Source: Argopecten irradians
Taxonomy: Eukaryota > Mollusca > Bivalvia > Pectinida > Pectinidae
Assembly: GCF_041381155.1 (NCBI RefSeq)
Contig: NC_091134.1
Coordinates: 69,420,469-69,484,468 of the forward strand
Length of the DNA stretch: 64,000 nucleotides
Direction: 5' to 3'
Below, one piece after another: positions 46,201 to 55,926 of this stretch. The position numbers and the translations under genes were made by a program. The stretch's first letter is position 1. Every line of letters starts with the position of its first letter. The notes under the pieces were generated by a model. The model made no database searches and was not told where the DNA came from. It was given only the letters and a program-made list of their open reading frames with translations.

Positions 46201-49200
46201 GGCTATATTCTGGACACTCCAGAATAGCCATCCGTCAAGTCAAAGTTATCATCATTAAATTCCAAAGTTCAACTTCAACATTTTCTTTCGTCATCTTTAC
46301 ATCGTGACAAAACGTGCGGAAGTTTCCGTATGTTAATTGGTGGAGATAATCCTGGTAGTACCCACTTCTACGCTGGGTACGCTTTCACGTTACCTAAACT
46401 GCTAAGCGAAGTGTTCCCTACGAGCGACACAAAGATCTAGAAGGACCAACTCTATTCGGAATCACACGGACTGGAACCCTACCAAGGCTGTGTTCGTCAT
46501 ACTTTGGATCTAACCAGAGTAACGTTTGTGTATGACAGTAACTGTCAGGATGACGAACGCCGCATGTTACAGATGCGGTGATAAATTCGTCCCCAATCAT
46601 GTATTGTGGTGTCCTGCAAATGGATGTTACTGTTTCATGTGTGGAAATATTGGACATTTTTCTCGGGTGTGTTTTCGTCGGACCGGATATCGTACTGAAA
46701 ACATCAGTACTACAGGATCGTCTCCCTGGACCAGACAGTGTCCCAATTCCTTTGCACGTCCTGTTTCTGCTCCGAAAAAATCTTCGGACAGAGAGTCTGA
46801 TCGTCCGACATCGCCAAGGAAAAAGACCAAGTCCACATCTAAACGGCGGCGAGATTCCGAACGACTCAGGAATTACCGAGAGATCAAAAAGGTACAGAAA
46901 TCATTTCCTTTTTATGAACTTTCTATCATTGAGCTGACAGCCGTTTTGAAAACTGATATGAAACAGGACAATCTAAAATGTCTCACAAAAAAGAACAAAA
47001 GGCTAGTGTCTACAGTAGAGATTCTACAACGACAATGTAATAATTTTCAATATGAAATCACAACTCTTAAGGACTGTGTCTCCGAACTTCAGAACTCCCA
47101 AGACAACATAGCATCGGCATGGGAAAAACAGTTTATTACCCTTAAGATTGAACATCAGAACACAATAAGGAAATTGCACTCCAGAGATATTTTCATCGAG
47201 GACTTACAGGCATCGCTTTCGATTCAAAAAGAGGAATTTCGCACTATTAGTTTAGAAAACAGCAGGCTTATCCAACTGAACACCAACCTCGGCAAAGAAA
47301 TTTCTAGATTAAAGCGGAACAATAAAGAATGTGTACAGACTTTACCATCTCATTCAGCAAATTATATGCACAACCAGAACACGTGTTATTCAAATGGATT
47401 GCCCCTTGAACCAACAGCACCAGTACCCCTACATTACAACCATGGGCCGTACCAAAATAAACTAAGCCGAAGAGGGAGATTTAAATGACTCTCTGAGACG
47501 AGGACGTCTCATTTTTTGTAGCCGGAAGGAATTATCACAAGGAAATTTTGTGATAAAATGCATAGTGCTAAAATTGACTTTGAACTGAAAATACGTTTAC
47601 TCAAAAGACTCTTTGTTAAATATATTTCTAAGACATCACAATAGCTAGTATTCCTATTGTTAATATTAACAATGTATATAATTAGAGTTCGGAAGTCCAG
47701 TTTTACTGTACATGTCAACATTGATCAATTCTTTGTCGTATAGGTATAACAACTCAGCTAACCTGTCCATTATATTACGTAATAGGATTATCATATTAGT
47801 CCACTGGTCATCTTCAGATTGCCTCAGTCTAATTTAACACCTATAGATAAGCGACATCTGTCAATCACAATTCTAGAATTTCATTGTCTGTATATGTATT
47901 TAACCATGTTATGTTTTATTTCATGTTAGTTAGGTCTCCGACTTTGTACGGAACACAACGGCTATATTCTGGACACTCCAGAATAGCCATCCGTCAAGTC
48001 AAAGTTATCATCATTAAATTCCAAAGTTCAACTTCAACATTTTCTTTCGTCATCTTTACATCGTGACAAAACGTGCGGAAGTTTCCGTATGTTACTAGTA
48101 CGAATGAAAACGGTCACAAACTCATTGATATCTGTAAAAGGTCAGGGTTAAGGATTTTGAATGGTAGAATTGGAAACGACGCTGGAATTGGCAATTTTAC
48201 TTGTATAAATGAGCGAGGAAAAAGTCTAGTTGATTATGTGTTGTCAACACAGAGTATTTTCCCTTTGTTTACTAATTTTCAGGTTGGCCAACCAAACATA
48301 TACAGTGATCATGTGACTATTTCGTTCTCGTTACAAACTGATACCGAAAATGTGAGCACTCTGCAGTCAAATGAAATGTATTCAAAATATTACAAATGGA
48401 AACCGGAAATGTGTGACGCGTATATTCAAAATTTGCTTGGCGAGGATTGTCAACTACTGTTGTCCGAAATGACAACTTTAATTGAAAATGTCGGAGTAGA
48501 AACCAGTAACTTAAATAAAGCGGTTGAAAAATTTAATGAAGCTCTGTGTAAAGCAGCGGATCCAATTATGTCAAAAGTCAGTCGAGTTAGGTCGCACGGT
48601 GAGGTCATAAGTACAGGTAATAGCAGGAAGTATACTATTCCCTGGTATAGTAAAAAGTGTGAGGAAATCAGGTCAGTATTTTTTGAAAAATTAAATCTAT
48701 ACAGGAGAGAGAGTACGGATGAGAATCGAGTTAACATGGTGAAAGCAAGAAACGAGTTTAAAAAGGAAGCAAGGAAATGTCGTTTAAGTTACGACGCTGA
48801 TAAAACTTCAAAATTAGTGAATTTTAGAGTAATCTAAATAAACATAGCAATCCCAAAAAATATTGGTCATTGTTAAAAGAGTCATCATCTGCAAATAACA
48901 ATATCAACATTGATGCCGACAAGTTTGCGAATTTTTTCAGTTCAATTAATAATCCGGACGACCCTTTTTTTACACCCGACGAAGATGTAGTAAATTATGT
49001 TGATAGGTACGAAAATAGTGAATTGCAAGTAATGTTTAATGAACTAAATCAAAACATAGACCAAAAGGAAATCACAGATGCTTTAAGTCGGCTTAAAAAC
49101 GGGAAAAGTGCAGGGCCTGATTTGGTGATAAACGAGTTTTTGAGTAGAGGGCGCAACATACTTACCCCATACCTCGAAGCGTTATTCAATGCTATTTTTA

Positions 49201-50999
49201 GAAAGGGGGAATTCCCCACTATTTGGTCAGAGAGTTACGTGATACCCATTCATAAAAAGGGAAGCAAATCAGATGTTCGTAATTATAGAGGTGTTACTTT
49301 ATTAAGTGTGGTTGGTAAGCTTTTTACGAAAATTTTGAATAATAGGTTAACTACCTGGGCCGAAAAATACAGTGTTTATGTAGAAGCCCAGGCCGGGTTT
49401 AGAGCTGGTCATAGTACGATTGATAACATTTTTATTTTACATGGCCTAATATCATGTTTTATTAATAATAGAGAAACTTTGTATTGTACTTTTATTGATT
49501 TTTCGAAGGCCTTTGATTATGTTGTGAGGGAAAACTTATGGTTAAAGTTATTGAAATTGGGAATTCGAGGTAAGATGCTTGATATTGTCAAGTCAATGTA
49601 TCAATCAGTTAAAGCTAGGGTGAAAGTTAATAATGAACTTTCTGATGAGTACGAATGTGTAACCGGGGTAAAACAAGGGGAAAGTTTGTCCCCATTTCTT
49701 TTTGCAATGTATGTAAATGATCTTGAAGAAGAGCTGATTTTAAAAGGCTTTGAAGGGGTGTCAATAAATTTTTTGAAATTATTTATATTACTTTATGCAG
49801 ATGACATCACTTTGATGGCCTGCACTAGTACTGGATTACAAAAGGGTCTGGATATTCTGCACGGTTATTGTGATAGATGGAAATTAAAAGTAAATGTTGA
49901 GAAAACCAAGGTCATGATTTTCAGAAACGGTGGTCGATTACCAGAAGATTTAAAATTCTATTTGGGTGAGGAGGAGGTGCAGATAGTTAAAAAGTTTTCT
50001 TTTTTGGGCTTAGTACTCTCATCCAGTGGGTCATTTTCCGATGCCCAATCAACTCTAGCGGGACAAGGAAATAAATCACTTTTTCAGCTGGAAAAACAAT
50101 TGCAAAAATTTATTAACCTTTCACCTAAACATGCATATAATTTATTTGAAAAATTAGTGTGTCCCGTAATGAGTTATGGGTGTGAAGTGTGGGGTTTTCA
50201 CTCTGGGTTGGCAGTAGAAAAGGTTCATTTAAGGTTTTGTAAAAGATTGCTTGGAGTGAAAACTTCGACACAGAACAACTTTATTTACGGAGAATTAGGA
50301 TGTTTGCCACTAAAACTCAAGAGATATTTTAAGATAATTAAGTATTGGCTACAGATTGTCCATCATAAGAAAAATGTATTGGTGAAGTCAGTCTATGATG
50401 AACTTTATCAACAAGCTGAATCATATAGAATAATTAACTGGGCAAAATTAGTAAAACAATTATTATGTACGTATAGTTTTGGTTATGTTTGGTTAGAACA
50501 ACAAGTTGGAAACGAAAAGGTATTTTTAGAGTTATTCCAAACTAGAGTTAAAGATATTTTTATACAAAACTGGCATAGTGAGCTGGTAGATTCGCCAAGG
50601 GCAAGATGTTATTTATTTTTTACAAATGAATTTGGATATAAGAGTTATCTCGATACTGTAAATATTGAAAAATATAGAAAAGCTCTAACGAAGATTAGAA
50701 CATCATCACTTAGATTGTACATAGAAAGAGGTCGGTGGCACAAGCCTAATCCAATTCCAGTCGATTTGAGATATTGTTTTAATTGTGCAAAAATTGAAGA
50801 TGAATATCATTTTATCTTGGAATGTCCTATTTATGTAGATATTAGATCAAAACTGTTAAAAAAGAAATTTTGGTTGAGGCCTAATATGACTAAATTTATA
50901 GATCTCTTGACTTCAGAAAATAGTAGCATTGTTAAAAATTTAGCTATCTTTGTTCACAAGGCTAATGAAGTTAGAAATTCAATATTATTTGATAATTGA
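40247..50999 (+). CDS. LINE-A ORF2: endonuclease and reverse transcriptase, interrupted
   Basis: The frame opens directly after the ORF1 stop. Pieces lie at 40247-40734, 45621-45775 and 48095-50999; 45273-45620 repeats the end of the first piece. Endonuclease motifs: IRLVYLNCQGLVTK, FTETW, VVGDMNART and YSDHVTISF. RT motifs: IHKKGSKSDVRNYRGVTLLS, FIDFSKAFDYV, TGVKQGESLSPFLFAMYVND and the catalytic LYADDITLMA. Near the C-terminus is a CX2CX7HX4C finger, CFNCAKIEDEYHFILEC. A one-base frame change lies near 48830, where NKHSNPKKYWSLLK reads in the next frame. LINE-B and a terminal-repeat element lie inside, so the copy is dead unless spliced or excised. Confidence 0.88.
40387..40734. repeat. Target-site duplication of LINE-B, left copy
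   Basis: 348 bp of LINE-A endonuclease coding sequence, repeated without visible difference at 45273-45620. LINE-A coding continues upstream of the left copy and downstream of the right one. This proves a duplication of target and not a terminal repeat. Confidence 0.93.
41102..44514 (-). CDS. LINE-B ORF2: endonuclease and reverse transcriptase
   Basis: About 1130 codons. The APE-type endonuclease opens with MNIRFMSWNVTGIMSAASHL, then DICGISEHWL and MGDFNARL, and the last motif is VSNHRPLLCEL. RT motifs: YRAISLLPVILKVFEKILLG, FLDAAKAFDCVWH, GTRQGSIISPWLYTVFINDL and the catalytic QADDITLLSF. The C-terminus has a CX2CX7HX4C finger, CAQCNDYVYDAVAHSLLDC, the same spacing as in LINE-A. A one-base frame change near 44150 separates the two long open stretches (44544-44005 and 43999-41102). 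Otherwise it is intact. Its start overlaps the end of ORF1. Confidence 0.9.
44498..45272 (-). CDS. LINE-B ORF1, 5'-truncated
   Basis: Open from the element's 5' junction to TAA at 44500-44498. There is a Ser/Asp-rich middle, then an RRM-like fold TRLFLSGMSSERCSVDDIRT and KESGFWPKGIRCRKW, typical of ORF1 proteins of CR1-like LINEs. The N-terminus is missing. ORF1 stop and an ORF2 ATG overlap in ATGTATAAG, the arrangement used for termination-reinitiation in some LINEs. Confidence 0.75.
45273..45620. repeat. Target-site duplication of LINE-B, right copy
   Basis: Second copy of 40387-40734; LINE-A ORF2 continues in frame from 45621 (DPIDFIVVGDMNART). Confidence 0.93.
45776..46335. repeat. Left terminal direct repeat (LTR-like)
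   Basis: 560 bp. Contains the hairpin GGCTATATTCTGGACACTCC/AGAATAGCC and ends GGAAGTTTCCGTATGTTA. Confidence 0.82.
46532..47488 (+). CDS. Zinc-knuckle and coiled-coil protein of the LTR-like element
   Basis: 318 codons from the first ATG. The N-terminus has two close zinc motifs: CYRCGDKFVPNHVLWC (CX2CX7HX3C) and CFMCGNIGHFSRVC (CX2CX4HX4C, the retroviral-type knuckle). A basic stretch SPRKKTKSTSKRRRDSERLR follows, then about 170 residues of predicted coiled coil (LKCLTKKNKRLVSTVEILQR onward). A Pro/Tyr-rich tail ends it. In ordinary Gag proteins the knuckle lies at the C-terminus, so this order is unusual. It could package or chaperone element RNA, which is an inference; the exact family is not recognised. 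Confidence 0.6.
   Translation: MTVTVRMTNAACYRCGDKFVPNHVLWCPANGCYCFMCGNIGHFSRVCFRRTGYRTENISTTGSSPWTRQCPNSFARPVSAPKKSSDRESDRPTSPRKKTKSTSKRRRDSERLRNYREIKKVQKSFPFYELSIIELTAVLKTDMKQDNLKCLTKKNKRLVSTVEILQRQCNNFQYEITTLKDCVSELQNSQDNIASAWEKQFITLKIEHQNTIRKLHSRDIFIEDLQASLSIQKEEFRTISLENSRLIQLNTNLGKEISRLKRNNKECVQTLPSHSANYMHNQNTCYSNGLPLEPTAPVPLHYNHGPYQNKLSRRGRFK
47535..48094. repeat. Right terminal direct repeat (LTR-like)
   Basis: 560 bp, same sequence and orientation as 45776-46335. LINE-A resumes after the CTAGTA target copy. Confidence 0.82.
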
Positions 51000-51167
51000 T
51001 ATATTTGTTATGTGCATCCTTTCGCTGATTTCTTTTTTTTTTTTTTTATATATATATATATATATAGTGTACATCCTTTTTCCAGAAAAGTCTGTTTACC
51101 ATTGTCATGTCTGTATTTGTTTTGCACAAAGGCTTTTTAGCCTATTTGCTAAATGAAATAAAGATTC

Positions 51168-51477
51168 CATACACTTGTATACAGGTCCAAGGGATGAACT
51201 TTCTGTATTCATGTCACTATGCATGCATGGTGCCTGAAAAAAAGAACCAACAATTTTTTTATATCTGTTGAATATGACAAAAATTGAAATGATCAATTTC
51301 AAATATATATAAATGAATAAATGTAGGTTCATTCTACAGGTTTTTTTTTTTTTTATTTTAGAGAAAACATTTTATAAGTTGTGAATGTGTCACTGATGCA
51401 TTTGATAGAATCAAATATTGTTTCAAAAAAGATACAAAATTCATTATCTATAGTTCCAACAAAAATTCAGAATAATT
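51168..51477. repeat. Target-site duplication of LINE-A, right copy
   Basis: 310 bp; see 38878-39185. The poly-T run is 14 here against 11 in the left copy, and the poly-A 6 against 7. Confidence 0.88.
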
Positions 51478-52205
51478 ATAAATGATACATGGCTGCAGTA
51501 CATTTCAACTCTGTAAAGTTTGTCATATACACATGAACCAGGTACAGTTGTAATAAATATACAAACACTATTTATTATTATGACCAGAAATAATACTGTA
51601 TGTGTCCTCCAAATATATCTAAAGAACAAGCTAAAACCTACATGTACATATGTATATGTGTATATCAGAACATATACAATACAATTTTACCAATTAACCT
51701 ACAATGTAAATCCTATATACAATGTATGTGTATAACACTATCAGAACATGTACAGAACAAAAATTTACAAATTAAAAATCTATAAATATATACATCAGAA
51801 CTGTATGAATTGACCGGTAGCATAATATTATAGATTAATTGAAACAAATCTTAGCTTGATAATGCACTAGCGGTTACATTCTAACTGTACATGCATTACA
51901 ACGGTACATTTTATAAATATACAGGGCATTCATTACCCCTAAAGAGGCCCCACGAAAGAACCGCTATTTACCCCAGGGTTACGTTTTACGCGATTGGGGA
52001 ACAGGTATGAAACATGTGACCATATGTGACCACTCATTTATGAAAAAATACTGCTAGGGACTATTTACATAATGATCAAAATACGAAGACTCACTCACTA
52101 TCAGCTGAGCAGGGAGTACCGGGTAGTAGGCCTAGGTACGTACAGTAGCGGTCCGGAGCCGCGTGCTCGTTTGAACTGTTCTCTTCACTATAACAAGTTA
52201 TATTA
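51478..52205. other. Intergenic, no feature recognised
   Basis: AT-rich sequence continuing the locus that LINE-A entered. No gene seen. Confidence 0.5.
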
Positions 52206-52606
52206 AAGGGCCACTACCTTTCCGAAACGGCTTTTAATTTTTAAAATAGGAATGTAAAACGAGATCAATAATTTTGTAGAGTCGCAGAAGTTATTAACTA
52301 TACGTTTACTAGCACACTTATCATCACTTCAGAACTGTTTAATTAGAATAAATAAAATGTTAATTTTCATAACGCGGGTCGTTTTATGTTTCCCGCCGTC
52401 GTCCTAAATGCCGCGCGGTAGTTGACTATCACTGCGCCAGACGGCAAAACAGCGAAATGAATCTCCACTGTTATCGTACATTAGACAGGAAATCTTGCAT
52501 ATGTTTGGTGTTGTAACCTCATCTTAAACCATCGATATCTATTTTCTTTTGTTACAAATGTTTTTAAGAAACCTTTAAATTTTGCTCCGGAAAGGTAGTG
52601 GGCCTT
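52206..52606. repeat. MITE, AAGGGCCACTACC family, complete copy
   Basis: 401 bp, inverted ends AAGGGCCACTACCTTTCCG / CGGAAAGGTAGTGGGCCTT, flanked by TA. Same family as 16624-17012. Confidence 0.85.
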
Positions 52607-52779
52607 TAAATCATTATTATTTTGAGTTACACAACAATGTTCCGATGGTGTGAAGCCGGTATGTTCAGATTGAGCAGGGTTGCATAATGATATGACGACA
52701 TTCACAATTACCATTTCTAAATGCAGGTAACTTTAAATCGAAAAATAACCATGTTAAGAACGCTTTAAAATCATCAAAA

Positions 52780-53085
52780 TGCGTGACGTAAAACTGATCT
52801 CAGCCATTCTAAATCGCCGGACCCCAAACACCAAAATCTCGCGCCTTCGGCGCTCGCAAATTCATCAAAATGCATCGTAAAACTCATCTCGGCCATTCTA
52901 AATCGAAATATTTTTTCCCGGAGCATACCCCCGTACCACCAAAACACTAAAATCTCGAGCCTTCGGCGCTCTCAAAATCATCAAAATGCATCATAAAACT
53001 CATCTCAGCCATTCTTAATCGTATTTTTTTTAGACCCCCGGACCCCCAAAACACTAAAAATCTCGCGCCTTCGTCGCTCGTACGT
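52780..53085. repeat. Tandem repeat of about 110 bp with a CGCCTTCGGCG hairpin
   Basis: Three diverged units. Landmarks are AAAACTSATCTCRGCCATTC and TCTCGCGCCTTCGGCGCTCG, the latter at about 52841, 52957 and 53065. Each unit can form a short GCGCC/GGCGC stem. No coding potential. Confidence 0.8.
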
Positions 53086-53175
53086 CAAATTTGGCCAATT
53101 TCCGTATTCATTAATATCCTGTTAGCGACGCCACTGTCTATAAATGTGTACAAGGACTAAATTTAATTATATATG

Positions 53176-53596
53176 TAACATACGGAAACTTCCGTACGTT
53201 TTGTCACGATGTAAAGATGACGTAACAGAATGTTGAAGTTCAACTTTAAATTTGATAACGACAAGTTTGACCTGACGGATGGCTATTCTGGAGTGTCCAG
53301 AATGTAGCCGTTGTGTTCCGTGCAAAGTCGGAGACCTAACTGATTTACAAATAAAATATATCACGCTTAAATAATGAACAGACAATAAAATTACAGAATC
53401 ATGATTGACAGATATCGCTTATTGGGAGATTAATCAGTCGTGGTCAGTGTCCTTTAGGCAATTAGGATGGCCGTGACATTAATCCGGTTACTTAATAGAA
53501 TGGAACATAATATCTTTCAGAAAAGGTATCGATGTAAATTGCCAGAGGATGTACACAGTTTTCACTACGGGGTTTTATCTCAAATGTCACAAACGA
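53176..53596. repeat. Solo LTR-like relative of the nested element
   Basis: About 420 bp, in reverse orientation and clearly homologous to the 560-bp terminal repeats: it begins TAACATACGGAAACTTCCG and shares GACGGATGGCTATTCTGGAG. It is flanked by TATATG on both sides (53170-53175 and 53597-53602), a 6-bp duplication like the CTAGTA of the nested copy. Diverged, so older. Its family name is as uncertain as the parent's. Confidence 0.65.
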
Positions 53597-53602
53597 TATA
53601 TG

Positions 53603-53690
53603 TAGGGGGGGGGGGGGCTTGAATAAACGTGCGGAATGTAGGGGGGGGGGGCTTGAATAAACGTGCGGAAGTTTCTGCGTGTTAATCTAC
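53603..53690. repeat. Poly-G tandem duplication with LTR-end sequence
   Basis: TGTAG, then about 10-13 G, then CTTGAATAAACGTGCGGAA occurs twice, about 37 bp apart. The second unit runs into GGAAGTTTCTGCGTGTTA, which resembles the end of the terminal repeats. Confidence 0.6.
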
Positions 53691-55917
53691 AAATTGAAAT
53701 GAAATTATTTTTGCATAAGAAACATTATGGGTTGTAAATTTCTAGTTCGAAAAGTGGATCAAATGAATCTTTGCACGATTTGCTGAAAATGTAACGCTTA
53801 TGCAAAAGCTGCAAAAGTATAATCTGGACTACAATATCTTATTTATTCTAGAGAATGGAATTTTGATATTTCATCCTTCGATTTTTTACCTCTGAAACTA
53901 ACGTGAGCCCAGAACGTATTCATGCAAGATATTTTACTTATCATTGAATGGCCCGAAAAGGCCACAAATTGATACCTTCTTTTCACATTTAAACTTGATT
54001 CTTTATACTTTAGAATTAATGCCATAAAAACTTAATTGTCAGTTTTATTATAAGTAACAAGGGATCAATTTAAGGGGCTATTCATTGAAACATATAAAAT
54101 TTCCTTTACTTACATGATAAATTGCAATAAGAGACTTTTACATATGTGTAATGCCCTTGGCTAACATGAGATGCAACTGTGAGATGCAACTTCGCCAGCC
54201 AAGGGTGTTCAGTACGATACTTTCCCTTAGTGCCTAGTTAAGCACAAGTGCATTTTGGGACTAATCGGAAGACAAGATGGTCGGCAGGCAGCCATCTTGG
54301 ATCTTGACAATTTGAAGTTTTTCGTTGTTAGTGCTGTTTTTCATAAAGTACTGATTTGATTTTTCTGAAACTTCATATCCTTATTTCTTAGAATATACTG
54401 CCACAGAGTTTCTTTTCTATGACACGAAGTTCCCTCTGGGATTGTTACATATTTATAAAAGATTTCCACCATATCCATCTTTGGTGAACAATGTGACCTT
54501 CATTTATCGTACTTTTTAGCATCCTCAATTGAAGGCTATGTCTTAGACAACAGATGAACAGGTGATTTGATTCTTTTATGGACCAATTAAATGTGTTTTT
54601 CACATCGGTTGCAAAACGAATTACAAAATGTATACTGTATAACTTCTTCAAATCACTTTCGATGCCCGGATGTATGCTCAAGTGTACAATGTACATAAAA
54701 AGAATCGTATTGTAGCAGAAACACAAACACGTATGATTTTTCTCCTGAACAGCCTTCAGTTGACTATGATGTATAGTCCAGAGATTACGGCAGTAAATGG
54801 ACTATTCTAGTATATTTTTTTATTTTCAAGGTTTCCCTTGGCCAATTGACCAATTGTACCGTTTTTGGGAATGATTGGATAACAATGTGACCGATAGGTG
54901 GCCATCTTAAATTTGACAATTGAATTGAGTTTGTTACAGTCTGCTATTTCTCATAATTTACTTTCTATGTAGGTTGTCTCATCTTGGTCCTTATTCGTAA
55001 ATGCTCCATTTTAATACCGATAGCAAAAAATCCGGTATACAGAGCTGTCTTTTTAGCATTTACGAGCATTTTCACCCCAAGCTGACAGTTTGTTACTGGT
55101 AAAATCAGTCTGAAGTATAGGCCTACTATGTACATGTGAAATGTCTCATATCTTTTTTTTGTATAGTTTAGTTTATTTTACACATATTTTATTGTCAATA
55201 CAAAAGACACAAGTTATTACGACTTATAAAGCATTCTCCTAACATACAATGACGAAACAAGAGACAATATTAAACATTAGATACAAAATTTACATTTTGA
55301 GAAAATCAAAATCTTTAATTTGATTTATAACATCAGAATGTTACTCGACAGTAAAGCAATTTTTCCTGTGTGAAATAATGTAACAGCTCGCTCTTTTGCG
55401 TGGTGTTTAGTACAACGCCGGGAAACATAAGACGACCCGCGTTATAGATATTAGAATTTATCATTTTTTCTTATTTAATTTTTTTTCTAAATAAAGCGAA
55501 TAGTATCAGAAACAGTGATAGTATATAATAGACTCAAACAACGTTTAACCGTTGATTGTGTGAAGTTGGCTCGATATACGACATTCGACATTAAACATTC
55601 AAATATCGTTTGCCACCGAGCGGAATTTTGAATGTTGTGCAGCTCGACATACGACATTCAACATTCAGAATTTCATTAAATTTTGTGACGACGTAATGAC
55701 ATTAAAAACATGTAACATTCAGATCTTATATATAACTGACTAACGAACGGACGTACTTTTGAATGTTGTCAACATCCAGAAATTATGTATATAATTGACA
55801 AACGAACTATTTTTAAATGATGTGCAGCTCGACATACGACTTGACATTCAATATATTCAGAACTTGTGTACAACTGACTTTTGACCTGAAAAAATGTCAC
55901 ACCAAGGGACCTAACAA
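53691..55917. other. Intergenic repeat block
   Basis: Diverged copies of the CATAAAGTACTG/CAGCCATCTTGGAT repeat (about 54200-54400 and 54850-55000). A part of the AACGCGGGTCGTC MITE body lies inverted near 55425. GCTCGACATACGACATT units repeat at about 55560-55860. No gene seen. Confidence 0.5.
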
Positions 55918-55926
55918 ATAATAAAC

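Larger units (their letters stand above)
45776..48094. mobile_element. LTR-like element with 560-bp terminal direct repeats
   Basis: 2319 bp inserted in the LINE-A endonuclease region, flanked by CTAGTA on both sides (45770-45775 and 48095-48100). The terminal direct repeats are 45776-46335 and 47535-48094, identical as far as I can read. The internal region is about 1.2 kb with one open frame and no reverse transcriptase, protease or integrase. It resembles a small non-autonomous LTR retrotransposon. The repeat ends TC...TTA are not the usual TG...CA. It looks whole and young. A diverged solo repeat is at 53176-53596. Confidence 0.75.
39186..51167 (+). mobile_element. LINE-A, nearly full-length non-LTR retrotransposon
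   Basis: About 4.8 kb of LINE sequence, spread over 12 kb by two later insertions (40735-45272 plus its duplication, and 45776-48094). Parts in order: a leader of about 100 bp, ORF1 (39290), ORF2 with endonuclease and RT domains ending at 50999, and a 168-bp tail with a (TA)n and a final AAATAAAGATTC instead of poly(A). It lies between 308/310-bp direct repeats. It looks young: the flanking copies are almost identical, and apart from the two insertions the only break seen is one frame change near 48830. The L1-type ORF1 suggests an L1/Tx1-like group; the clade is not assigned. Confidence 0.92.
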
